A DNA stretch of 51,111 bases from Fragilaria crotonensis. Lineage: Eukaryota > Bacillariophyta > Fragilariophyceae > Fragilariales > Fragilariaceae. A model generated the notes under the pieces. It was not told the origin of the DNA. It made no database searches and worked only from the letters and a program-made list of their open reading frames with translations. The stretch is from assembly GCA_022925895.1 (NCBI GenBank), contig JAKSYS010000458.1, positions 1-51,111 of the forward strand. Reading direction: 5' to 3'. This document shows positions 39,931 to 51,036 of this stretch, in pieces. The position numbers and the translations under genes were made by a program. Each line of letters opens with the position of its first letter. The first letter of the stretch is position 1.

Positions 39931-40012
39931 GACCTATTGAAGCAAATTTCCAATCTTACATAAACAATGATCTCATCGTGGCATGCTTCATGATGTACCG
40001 TTCTCGTTTCTT

Positions 40013-42150
40013 CTACTTATTGTCATTGTTACCAACTAGTGCACTAGGACAAGTTCTTCGGTTGTGCCCTCTTCTTCCACAAATGGAACATTTCACAGGA
40101 GAATCCTCGCTTTCAATGAACTTACTGCGTTTGCGAATTCGTTTTGTTTTCGGTCGTCCAGATTGCCGTTTTGGCACGTTTGGTTCCTTTGTTTCACCAT
40201 CATATACAGTCGTCTCCAAGCATACAGGGAAAACGTTCTTCTTGAAAGTGTTGTGCACGAACTCAAATGTGTAGAATGGATGGACCAAACTTCTCAGAAC
40301 ATAACTGAATTCCTTTTCCTGCCATTTCCTGAAGACTGCACATGCATGTCGACACGGGTACAGGAAGTCTTGCCATACCCCGCAGCTGCACCACTCCAAG
40401 TATGGTTTGACAACAAGGACACGGTCTGGATCTCCATAGGATCGTGCCATCCGTTGCACATTGTCATCGCCATTTTCATCAACTATCGATATTGGTTCCA
40501 CCACCTTGAAGTCACCACACCCCACCTCCAACTCATCGACCGTCATAGACGCAGCGGCATCCCACCTACGTTTTAGAATCTGGGCAACTCTAGGCACCAC
40601 CTCCGATCCATCTCGTTCAGCATACTTCTTTCGGCAAGCACACACTCTCGTCGTCATTATGTCAAGAATTTTGTTCACAGCCTCCAGCCATCCAAGATTC
40701 CTTGCTTCCGATAACATACTGTTCGCCGACTCGGAAGTGTTCGAAGTTACAATCCCATACCTTGGAGGCAACTGAGCAGGTGACGGTGACGGTGAATCTG
40801 AGTACCACTGAGTACTCTGCCACAGAACACCACGCCGTTATGCCTTCCAAATATGTGGCGGCCTCTGGCTTGACCTTTCGAATCTCATCTAGCAACAGGC
40901 TGGCATTTCGTGTTGAGAATGATTTGGCTATTGAACACAAACTTCGAACACTGCTTTCCATACTTCTGCGTTACATTCGCTTCGATGTGTCTAGCACAGC
41001 TCATTTCGTACTTATTCAGGAACACCGATTTCAATGCCTCCTTCAGGCCTTTGTCTCTGTCTGAAATGAAAGAAACGGCGGCCTAACAACGCCATCCGTG
41101 TCAGTGTCGCCATAGCCCTGATCATCAATGATTGGACACGCTTTTTCAACAATTCAAGCATCTTTTTCCACGTTGCTCCATCCTCGTTTCCGGCGGAGAT
41201 CATAAACCCAATGGGAAGATGTCATTGCACCCACTGAGAACTGATGCTATGTACAGAGTTCCCTTGTGTTCGCTCCTCAAATGTGTAGCATCCAACGACA
41301 CTACTGGTCGAACAAACTTCAGCAACCCATTCATGATACCAGGAAATACATGAAGATCGACAAGTCTCTTCTCCTCATCCCTAGTATACCCAATCACAGA
41401 ACCAGGATTCGTTTTCTTCAAGCCCTCCAAAAATGGGATGACCATTTCGAAGTTTTCACGGAAGCATTTCTCATGCTACTGGTTTGAAAGCGTAGCGCCC
41501 TGTACGCTGTCATGTACGAAACGACAACCCCCGACTTCGTCGCAGCTGTCTTCACAACGTCCGCCGGTGTTGGAGCTCCCTTCTTCGTGCGAACTATCTG
41601 ATCGATAACATCATCAAGCACTGCATTTCGCCTCTTCTTCCACTTTCTCCCATCAGCTGCCTGTTTAGGTCGGCACACCTCACTGTGCATACCCGTAATC
41701 TTTCGGACGCAGAACATACCGTCGGATCGCCGCCGATATCAACACACGAAACGGACAGTCGACGTGCTCCATACATTGAAATTGTTTGAAACGGTCGCAA
41801 ATGGAACGTTGCACTCTCAAACGATTACCCGATCTGACTTCATACTTTTCAATAAACGGTACCACCTCTTCCAAGGTTGAGAAGCAGTCAACGTTCGCGT
41901 CGTCAAGGATGTCATACAATACATAATCCTTTGTAGCCACTGAATTTCCCTGCTTTCTGTCGACTTCCTCTCCTGTCAGGGTGGAAGTGCCGACGCTGTG
42001 ATCGTGCTTCTCCTTGCCATCGGATTGCAAACTGTACTCGTCACTGCTGTCGCAGGTGACGTAGTCATCATCATCATCATCTCCCTCAGCCCTGTCGTCG
42101 TCGTCGTCGTCGTCATCGTCGTGATTCTCATTCCTCTTCTCTATCCTCGC
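40013..42150 (-). pseudogene. MULE-2 MuDR-type transposase
   Basis: Segments run in order from 42150. An Asp-rich linker leads to a DNA-binding zinc domain (FKQFQCMEHVDCPFRVLIS). MuDR N-terminal sequence with DGRKWKKRR and GVVVSYMTAYRAL follows. The DDE core has RPVVSLDATHLRSEHKG, with the first catalytic Asp at 41290-41292, and SAGNEDGATWKKML. A diverged middle part leads to a SWIM zinc finger (CSCGVWQDFLYPCRHACAVF) near 40370-40420, a basic stretch, and a CCHC knuckle (CSICGRRGHNRRTC) ending at 40013. Frame changes near 41430, 41200, 41010 and 40760 plus internal stops break it. The transposase would cut and join the element ends; MULE-1 has lost nearly all of it. Confidence 0.88.
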
Positions 42151-43277
42151 CTACGCTCTGTCTGCTGTTTTTGCCGATAAAACGTTACTCACCCTGGCAG
42201 GACGATCTGCCTCCTCAGCCTGCAACGTTGTCAACACCAGGACAGCAGCACTCACGTCACTGTCGGAACTGAGCCTTCGTTCCTTCTTTGGTTCTTTATG
42301 AATGACCTCCAGCCCAAAACTGTCTAAGATGCTACTTCCGCGCAACTTAGGAAAGCAATCACGCACAACCTGACTTGTTGTTCCCAAGTCAGCACCATCC
42401 CCCCCAAATACTGTCACCAGCCTACTTCGCAGTTTGGTGACGTCTTGTTGCCGAAACGTTTCTCTCGTGACATCAATGCCCTCGATGAGGTGTAATACAA
42501 CACCCACTGCAAACAAGCCGCAGTCAAACCCATTTTTCTGGATGGGACAATCGCAATAATGCACCCTGCCAATCAGCGCCGCGTCACTTTCCCTTAGGTG
42601 TGCATGTTTTCTCGTGTAGAATGAAATTGTGAATGAATAAATTCACAACCTTTACAATGCAAAGGACATCGGGGTGAACCTGACGTGCGGCGTACCAGGG
42701 AATCATAAAACGTCATGTCATTTACGAACTCCGGCGTTGAGATCGAACAGTCCAGGCATAGCACAAAAATGATTTCCCAACACAATCGGGATAAGCAGCC
42801 TGTTGAGAGTACGCGGCGATCCAAAACAAGCTTTCATTTGTTGCCGAATACGAGCGACGTTCCGACTGCGAGCAAGTTTACGTCCTCTCGTCGTCTCGTC
42901 TTCCACGAGTTCTGGATTATCATTGATCAAGTCATTACATGAATTGAAGTACTCATAGGTGCCAAGGCTTCCTATGTGAGATACATTCGTGGAAATTACC
43001 TCCTGGGAGGGACAGATCGCTGCAATATACAGTCCAATAACAAAGTGCTCAGCCAAGCATTCGTTGACAGCGCAGAAGTGTCATCACTGCTGGGTGATAT
43101 CCATCCAGAAAAGCGAGGATCTCCCGGGAAACGTGCCTCCTTCATGGTATGTTTGTGGTGATCACAACACAACTCCAAAGACACCCTCAAAAGAGGAAGA
43201 TGACAACCGATGGTGGCTTGAGAATTCGATGTAAAAGTGGTACTTGTACGCATCCGTAGCATTACGTCTAAGTGCAA
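42151..43277 (-). pseudogene. MULE-2 Ulp1-like (C48) cysteine peptidase
   Basis: Motifs in order are STNAWLSTLLLDCIL (entry motif), IPIVLGNHF with the catalytic His near 42772, VNDMTFYDSL with the catalytic Asp, and CPIQKNGFDCGLFAVGVVL with the oxyanion Gln and the catalytic Cys near 42515. All four Ulp1 residues are present. Two frameshifts (near 43005 and 42770) break the reading frame; the first part is still intact in MULE-1. The last segment (42564-42151) is in the same frame as the transposase start and separated from it only by a TAG at 42151-42153, so the ancestral product may have been one peptidase-transposase protein. Confidence 0.82.
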
Positions 43278-43972
43278 CGCTTAAGTGTTACGTCTAAGTA
43301 AAATACCTAAGCCTAGTAAGTGTTATTCATTTCTTTTCATTTAAGAACGTGCGTGCGTTTTGCTATGAAAAAACAAGATTTCTGTAGGGGGTTGGTGTGT
43401 ACTATATTGCCAAGTCACTATACACTAACCTACATGACTAGAGATAAATATCAAAATTTTGCTGTCTTTGGCGCGTTTGTTGGCTAATTAGTAGTACTTT
43501 CGCGCGCTGGTAGGCTAATTAGTAGTCCATGATTCAAATTCACGCGAATTTCAACGTAAAACATGTACTAACCAAAGAATTGCGCGCGGAGTTCTATGTC
43601 CAACACGTTTCACTCCGGCATTACTTCTCAAGTCAAGTTTACTTCTTCTTCGTCTATCATTCCGAACAATCTTCGCATTCACCTCTTAACCTGAGGCCAC
43701 CTCACTACCAGGAGCGCATCATCATTTCCTGCCATCTAGCCGGGAATGCTTGTTGCGTCGACAGAGTACTTTCTCCTGCCATTTAGCTTGGAGCTCTAAG
43801 TATTTGGTCACCTTAGTAGAACGAGGTGTCCTTGACGTAGGGTTAGAGCCGTTTCCACTGAAACAAATTCCATCTGCCATCTAGCCGACGGAGTTCGTTT
43901 TGCTGTCAACAAGTTTACTGTACTCTCCCTGCCATTTAGCTGTGAGTGTATAGTATTGGCAAACCATTTGCC
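43278..43972. promoter_or_regulatory. MULE-2 divergent promoter region with four TAGATGGCAG-type repeats
   Basis: On the plus strand the inverse motif, GCCATCTAGCC or GCCATTTAGC, occurs near 43731, 43777, 43875 and 43931. The spacing is close to that in MULE-1 at 5441-5660. Conservation between two otherwise diverged copies suggests binding sites. The stretch also has CGCGCG-containing repeats around 43500. No gene is seen in it. Confidence 0.55.
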
Positions 43973-46343
43973 ATGTCGGACTTGATACCAAACGAAGACA
44001 ACGAAACGTTGAAGGCGCGATGTCGGACGTCCATTTGTCGGTCAACTATGCTCAACTTTGGAAAGGAAAATCCACGTGTGGTAGTGGTGGATCCTTCAAG
44101 AAAACGGTTAAGTAACAAGATGCCGAAAAAACGCAAGCAGAGGAATTACTTTCCTTCCAGTCCAAAGGTGTTGGCGCTTCTACTAAAGTGCTTCCCCTTG
44201 AACGGCGGTAATTTCAGTGAAGGTCGGGAATTTGCGACTGCGTTTCGCGATGCAACGAAAACAGGGACGATGAAGGGCGAGGTCGAGATATGTGGGACAC
44301 CCTTGCGATGGATAGCGTATGCGCTTGCTTGTTCATTCGGTATCAACAACGATTCGGATCGTAGTACTGCCATCACGCAATTGCGGTCTCTGGATGACAT
44401 GTTCATGAAGCACGGATCATCCTCCGAATTCCTTTCGGAATTCATCCTAATGGATGTCATCTGTAATCGGAGGATTACCCCGACGGCTGCCGCGGCATTG
44501 GGTATAAGTGACTCAAGTTATGGTAACTTGGGTGAAGACGACGTCATTATGGCACCTGCGTCTGAAGAAAAAGACCTGGATGATGTCAATGACTTCAAGT
44601 ACAGGACTCTCCTTGCGTTCCTCCCGGGGGCGGGTGTATTTTACGCTGTAAGGGACTGGCGAAGAAAGTCAGAAGGTGTAGAAGGTTCCAGGATTGCCAT
44701 GGACATGAGTTGGTTTCGTCTAAAGACTGGCATGGAGCAGTCGCCGCAGTCGGACTTGCAATATGGTTTGCCAGCATTACGAGAAAGGGGTCGCCACAGT
44801 CTACTTTTGTGTCTGCGTGGAGAGTTGCGTACCATCCCGCCACAATAAATTTTCCCCGTGAAGTGTTCACGTCAACACAATGCGCGGATCACGAAGGCCC
44901 AAGGATGCCACCAGATCTTATCTCTGGCCACGATGTGGGTGCGTGGCCAGTTCCTGACCGAGCTCAGGAATACAACCGTCGCCTTGTCAACTCTAATTCC
45001 ACAAGGGTGGGTGGTCGTCATTACGCTCCTGGGTGCTTGCATCTTAACATCCCGATACTTGCTGGATTGTTGATCCTGGGAACGCCCATTCGTTGACATC
45101 ATAGTCGACATTGCACCACCAGTGTCAAGCACAATTGGGAGGAAGTCTGTCATCATGGTCGAAGCGTTCTTGACGCATCACTCAAGTCGCGGTATTGTCA
45201 TCTGAAGCAACAATATGACGTTGTCGGTTGCCTAGACGCAATTGTGGAACACAACTCACTTCTGCGTCGGAATGTACCTGTTGGCACGGCGAGACAGAAC
45301 AAAGGAGATGTTGGGACAATGCATGCCATTGGGACACGAGTGCTCCTTGACGGATCGGGTACTGTTGGATACGCCGCTAACTATAAGGTGCCGCAAACAG
45401 TACTGAAAAGGTTTATTGCGGCGTTCGCAACTATCGGTATGTGCTGTTTTCCCGATGTGCTGTCTGTTGTTCAACACATGGAAGCCGATTCATCTCTTCC
45501 ACCCATTGCTCCGATGGGTGAAAATGACTGCAATGGGATCCGGGTGGGCTACACGATTGATATGAGCGTTGACCTAGGAAATGCGTCGCATTTCGACGTA
45601 AACGACGCGTCGCAGGGCTTTAGTGTGTGGACAGAGGAAATGCCCGGTTGTGCATCAAACTGGTACTTGATCTTCCCCAATTTGCACGGAAGGAGGCCAT
45701 GCGGAACGGAGTACAATGGCATTGCCGTCAAGCTTTATCATGGGACAGCCATAAGCTGGGACGGACGTGCTGTGAGACATTGCACGTCGGTGTCTCGACC
45801 GGATGGGCAAGGTACAGCACCAGTACGCTCGGGTTGTTGGAATGGCAACAATCACTTATATGGCACCTTCACGGCAGCCAAGGAAAAGTTGTGGCGGCAG
45901 GTCGACGTCGTGCTTCAGGAAGTAGTGCGGCAGCAGATGTTGTCACGAATGTGGCACAATCAAATACAGGGCGCCCGAAGAGACTATTCCACGAGGTGAA
46001 GGAGAAGGACGACGAAATGAAGAAGATCACCTCTGGATCACATGACCGTGATGACAGCAATGACGAGGCAGAAACATACATTCGTCGTTGTATTCAGCAT
46101 GGTTGTCGTTACAACGATGACGACGACGTTGTAATCGCTACTGCAAGAGGGATGCGGGAGGAGGAAGGGATGGCACGTCAATTCCAGTCTGACTTGGAAA
46201 TGACAAGTGACGAAGACTGTCCTAGAGTGCAGGCACGGAGGAGGCAGGCAATGCGTAATCGTTTGTTGGGTCTGGATTTGTACAGACCTGACGATAAAGA
46301 ATGCTGTTCAAAAGATACTGATGACAACGATGAAGACAATTGA
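43973..46343 (+). pseudogene. MULE-2 accessory protein with HxD...H motif, possible 2OG-Fe(II) dioxygenase
   Basis: The ATG at 43973 gives MSDLIPNEDNETLKARC. A basic PKKRKQRN stretch, a possible nuclear signal, follows. The frame is open to 44848, then continues in other frames (44710-45096, 45244-45999, 45627-46343), so at least three shifts or unrecognised introns are present. The conserved core is VGYTIDMSVDLGNASHFDVN, FSVWTEEMPG, NWYLIFPNLHG and LYHGTAISWDGRAVRHCTS. The HxD is at 45589-45597 and the second His at 45778-45780, 63 residues apart, with an Arg seven residues on. This matches the Fe(II)-binding HxD...H and nearby Arg of 2OG dioxygenases. The TET/JBP branch is known from transposons, but the link here is inference. 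The C-terminus is acidic, with EKDDEMKK and QARRRQAMRNRLLGLD. Confidence 0.55.
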
Positions 46344-46489
46344 TGTTGATGTTAATGATAACTAACTTGCACATCAAGTGCGAAGTATAATGGTAGCAAA
46401 GTGAGTTAACAGCAAAAGCAGTGAACACACTGGTAAGATAATGGCATGTTGCCCTTCATGGGCTTCGCTACGTCAGTAGGTTGTTTGTG

Positions 46490-46971
46490 GTACAGTACCG
46501 TGACGCAGATTGTGTATGGGACTACTGTTGATCTCAGATTTGGTGCCATTTCGTTGACCATATAGATGAAGATTGAGTTGTAGTTCTGAAACAAAAGAGC
46601 AGAGAGAAGAATTATGACCACACTCAAAGTATGATGCTTAGTAAACGAACGACAGATGAGAAGTGAGTGATGATGACGTTCGTTGCGTATGTACGACATG
46701 GTGGAGCGATGAGTGTGAACCATCTTTGATGAATGTTACGAGATGGTGTACCATGACGTCCGTGGAGGTCGGGCATGGCAGTCGACAAAAGCGCGATATA
46801 GTAAAAAGGGGCAAAACAATGCGTGATATTGTAAATGTCTCTTTTCAAAATGCGTGATATTGTAAAATACAATTGTAAATGTAGTATATAGTAAAATACG
46901 AATTTGTGGATAGTAAGTCATTGTACTATATTGAAAAGTGGCAAAAAAATGCGTGATATTGTAATTTCCCC
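46490..46971. repeat. MULE-2 right terminal inverted repeat
   Basis: About 482 bp, inverse of 39459-39930, ending TTTCCCC. Confidence 0.95.
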
Positions 46972-46980
46972 AAAAACAAA
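46972..46980. repeat. MULE-2 target-site duplication, right
   Basis: AAAAACAAA, identical to 39450-39458. Confidence 0.85.
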
Positions 46981-47814
46981 TGAAGTATACTGCCGTACTC
47001 TTTGCTGTACTGTGCCATGATACGTTTGATACCACGTACGTCACTCGATCAGACTGACAGGTATAGCTTAACTCCATTGTAAGTCACACAATCTTTGTGT
47101 CTATCTCTTTGCATCTGTATTCTTGTAAGTGTCGTTACCGTAGTGGAATTAACTTGGTTTATCAGACCCAATACAGCTCCTTCACCCTTGAAACGGGTAG
47201 GATTAGAAGATGTAAGAGACGACTACGATACGTGCTTCGGCACTGACACTCCTGGCTTCGGTCATGCGACTTCATGCGTGCTTCGAGCACTGCAAATCCT
47301 GGCTTCGGTCATGTGATTAAGACCATTCCGTATGGTGGTACGACGTAAAGATAGCGATACGATCTAACGCAGCCTTGCTGTTCCCAAACAACAGTGCCAT
47401 CATGGCCGACGAAGAACGTACTGTACTCAATGCCCTACGCGCGAAGTAATCAGTTTTATTTTGTAGACTAATTTGTAGCTAGTTTTAAAGGGTTAATAGT
47501 TGCACCTTATTAAAAGTTATGAGACTAGTTTTAAAACAAGAGAGCAGTCCCATCTTTGGTGGGATTGGAGTGTTCTCTTTCATTCATCTAGGAGACTCAG
47601 TGAGCCTCCAAGAGATGTCAAACAGTTCTCATTCTACTGTTGTACGGTTGTACTGTTGTACAGGATCAGTGTTCTATTGTTGCACTGTACTATGGTATTA
47701 CTAGCCTACCAGTATATCCAAGTACTATACATGGCCATTGTATTGTAGTACTGGATACTAGTAATTAAGTATACTGTATCGCTCTACGCTAAGGGCATGT
47801 GCGGTGTACTGCAC
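46981..47814 (-). repeat. Probable 3' LTR region of the Gypsy element; limits not fixed
   Basis: On the minus strand AGGGAAGCGAG directly precedes TGCAGTACACCGC at about 47814, which fits a polypurine tract and the start of a 3' LTR. The other LTR lies beyond the window, so the far end cannot be placed. A tandem repeat lies at 47231-47314. No gene is recognised. Confidence 0.4.
47231..47314. repeat. Two-unit tandem repeat, about 46 bp
   Basis: CGTGCTTCGG...CACTCCTGGCTTCGGTCATG at 47231 is repeated from 47277 as CGTGCTTCGAG...AATCCTGGCTTCGGTCATG. Confidence 0.7.
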
Positions 47815-47877
47815 TCGCTTCCCTAATTGGGCGGTACGCGTTCTTTATATGGCGTCAGTTGACGTATGTTGACACGT

Positions 47878-50380
47878 TCATTGACAATGCCACGTTGAAT
47901 GCGTACTGCGTACTGTACCATTAGCATAGGTTTCAGTAATCCGATAAGGTCCCGTACGTGGGGCGGACAATATGGAGATCAGTCCTGGTTTTTCCAATAG
48001 GACTTTTTCGCCAACACGGTACTCATGTTCAATCTTCAGCTTCCTTAGGAGGTAAGTGTCCATACTTCTTCCTTTGTTTCTTAAATAATTGACACGTACC
48101 ACATGTCTTACAAAATGTCTCAACGTGACTACGTAATTTTGGCCACGTACATGTTTGACGTATCGTTGCTTCAGTACATGATTCGCCTGGGTGTGCTAGA
48201 TACTCATGATACCAAGCAACTACACGTTGTTGAAGTTGAATAGGAATATATATTTTTCCTTGGTACGTAATGACCTCAACTCCTTCAATCGTTTTGGTAT
48301 TGAAGTTCTGACTTTTTGATTTCGTACTTCTTCGTTTAAGTTCATTATCTAACCGTTGGTATTTAGCGATTAGCATAGGACTTAACGGAAAGTCAGTTTC
48401 CTTAACGTCTGTCTTCGTCATGAAGATGTAAGCCATCGTATCATTCGTAGGCTCTGTTGGTAACTTCTCGTTGAAGTTCGCATCTCATTGTGACAAGGCG
48501 TCAGCAATGACATTCTTTTCTCCTTTTATATGTAGAAAGGTAGGTCCAAACTCTTCTATTAGGAGTCTCCATCGTATAATACGATCAGTGGACATTTTCT
48601 GATATAGGAGATTCTTGTGATCTGTATGTACTATCAGTTTTTGACCCAATAGTATATTTTTGAATTCCTTAAGTGTTTCCACTATGGATAACAGTTCTTG
48701 CTTGCCAGTCGTGTAATGTTTTTGAGCGCTGTTAAGTTTCCTACTGTAGAAAGCTATCGGACGGTCATTTTGCATTATGACTGCTCCCAAGTTGATATTC
48801 ACTGGAGTCCATATAAATATGAAAGTCTTTTGAGAAATCTGGATAAGCCAGTAATGTCTCTCGACTAATTATAGCCTTAATGTCTTCAAAGGCTTTCTGT
48901 TCTTTCTCATGCCAAATAAATTTAGCTTTGGCAGAACACATCGCCGTAAGCGGTGCTAGTATGTGACTTCTACGTCGCCACATGTCACGGTAGTAATTGA
49001 TCATACCTAAGAAACGTCTTAACTGCCATTTGGTAGTTGCTGGTGGTGTCAGCCGCATAATCGCTTCCACTTTCTTAGGTTGAGGTTGGATACCGCGACG
49101 AGTAATCCAATAGCCTAAGTAATCAATCTCGGTCACAGCAAACGAGGATTTACGTAGGTTAACGGCAAAGCCAACATCTGTTAGGCGTTGCAATACGAGT
49201 TCAACATGCTGAAGATGGTCCTCGTAGGAACCTGCAGTTGTAATCAGTATGTCATCTAAGTACGCACCTACATTAGGCAAGTCGCCCATAATGTTGTTAA
49301 TTATGGCCTGAAAAATATCAGGACTGCCATTTAAGCCCATAGGTAGGCAACAGTAGCGATATTTACCCCATGGTACAATCATCGTACAGAGATAGCTGGA
49401 TTCTGTATCCAGTACAATATGGTAGTACCCCATACTTAAGTCCAGAGCCGTTGCCCAATTAAACCCTTCAAGTTTCTGAAGAAGGTCCGCAATCTTGGGT
49501 AACGGGTATGGTTTACGTCTGATGTACCGATTAAGTACACAAAAGTCCGTTAAGACTCTAACGTCACCAGTCTTCTTAGGCTGTATGAACGTTGGTGCGG
49601 CCCACTCGGAGTCATTACACTTCGTTAGTACTCCTATGTCGCAGAGGCGTTTAATTTCTTTCTTCGTTGTTTCCTCGTAACACTTCGGTATGGGAAACGG
49701 ACGAGCGTGATATGGCTTCTCTCATCTTTACTTAAGGGCCGTAGTTCTAGATGCACGGGAGGTACGTTAGGTACGCCCAGTCCCCCATGAAACAACTTCG
49801 GATACTTCCGTAACGAATGTATGAGTTGTTCTTTTTGATTGGTACTTAGATGCGTTTCCATGTGTGCGTAGTCGTTAATATCTAACGCACTATAGTCTGC
49901 ATCCAGTATACGTTTCTGCCTTGCTTCTGCTTCCTTGAGTACCGTAGGTTCAATACTGTGGTAGTAGATAGCTGTAGCATTCTGTAGATCAGATGTTACA
50001 TGTTTTTCTTTAATGGGAATTTCTACACCTTCCCATACTATCCGTTGCGTATTGAAATAAATTTCAATACCTATTTCTGATAGTAAATCTGCACCGATGA
50101 TCATGTCATACTGTGCATTCTTACATAATGTATGTGTGTCCTCGTGACACACCCATTGTACTATCTTTGACGTACTAAACTTGGGTAGTTTGAATTAAAT
50201 TTCCCGTTGTAGTTTGGTTACGAATTGTCCACCCGTAGTACGCCATCGTGTATGTGATGTTTTAAATACCGGTCCAGTTAAGCCCCGTATCGCATCCTTA
50301 AGTATAATTGTCGCAGATGCTCCAGTGTCTAGCAAAATGCAAACGATGCCGGGTTTGCCTGTTCCCATCACTTCGCCCAC
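47878..50380 (-). pseudogene. Gypsy pol: protease, reverse transcriptase, RNase H, integrase with core deleted
   Basis: The protease active site is VCILLDTGASATIIL near 50310-50350, and YDMIIGADLLSEIGIEI follows near 50090. The reverse transcriptase runs from about 49720 with KPYPLPKIADLL, ATALDLSMGYYH, CCLPMGLNGSPDIFQ and the catalytic YLDDILI near 49240. RNase H has YSRKLNSAQKHYTTGKQELL, TDHKNLLYQKM and EKNVIADALSQ (48485-48802). The integrase zinc finger has YHEYLAHPGE and CKTCGTC (48029-48436). After GHLPPK the sequence jumps to LRKLKIEHEYRVGEKVLLEK, the C-terminal part, so the catalytic DDE core is missing. Frameshifts lie near 49715 and 48780. Confidence 0.9.
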
Positions 50381-51036
50381 GACTTCGGTGGTTTTGTGTT
50401 TTTGTTTTGTCTCTTACTGCCATGGCCATCTTTGGATGGCAATAGCTCAGTAGAAAATAAACCAAAGTAGATAGAACTTGCATCACTATCGTCCTTAGTG
50501 TCTACTGTACTAATGGTTGTCTTGGGACTGAACATTTCCACAATTTCTGCATCCGAATTCTCGGGTGTAAAGTCACAGACCTTACGCTTGCCAGACTTTG
50601 GGTTGCGTGGAAGACGCTCAAGGATAGCGTTAAACTGCTCCTGTGTCATCAAGACATTTTGGTCGGTAGAACTGACATTGTTCTTACCAGGTTTCTGCTT
50701 CCCCTTGTTCTCAGGGTTAAACCAACAGTCTTTTGTAGTATGATTTGTACGACCGCAATGCGCGCACTTCTTATACTTAGACGACTGTGTTTTGGCCATT
50801 GCCATTTTGTCAGCGGACTTATTCCAATTGCCCTTTTTCGTGCTTTCAGGGTTGTCGGTCTTTTCCACTCTACGACGTTTGGCTTCGAGTGCCTGTCTGA
50901 GTTCAAGTTTCTCAAAATAATCAACAGTGCCTTGAAAATCAAACTTATAAAGTTCAATGTTCTCACCAAGAATGACCGCTTGCCATTCTTCAGGCTTCGC
51001 CTGGTTGAGAATTTGAATCAAATCATCATCAGACAA
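50368..51036 (-). CDS. Gypsy gag, C-terminal part
   Basis: 222 residues open from 51036; the true start is probably outside the window. It contains a CCHC zinc knuckle, CAHCGRTNHTTKDCW, for RNA binding, then a linker with a Ser/Asp-rich stretch. It overlaps the protease frame slightly at its end, as is usual where gag and pol are joined by frameshifting. Confidence 0.8.
   Translation of the reverse strand: MSDDDLIQILNQAKPEEWQAVILGENIELYKFDFQGTVDYFEKLELRQALEAKRRRVEKTDNPESTKKGNWNKSADKMAMAKTQSSKYKKCAHCGRTNHTTKDCWFNPENKGKQKPGKNNVSSTDQNVLMTQEQFNAILERLPRNPKSGKRKVCDFTPENSDAEIVEMFSPKTTISTVDTKDDSDASSIYFGLFSTELLPSKDGHGSKRQNKNTKPPKSWAK

Larger units (their letters stand above)
39459..46971. mobile_element. 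MULE-2: Mutator-like transposon with peptidase and accessory gene
   Basis: The element is 7,513 bp, starts GGGGAAATTACAATATCACG and ends with the inverse. It has inverted repeats of about 470-480 bp and perfect 9-bp target duplications. It carries a MuDR-type transposase with an upstream Ulp1-like peptidase on the minus strand (43277-40013) and a long accessory gene on the plus strand (43973-46343), transcribed divergently from 43278-43972. Plant MULEs carrying Ulp1-like peptidase genes (Kaonashi type) are an established precedent for the first pair. Several frameshifts mean that this copy is probably not autonomous. Confidence 0.95.
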
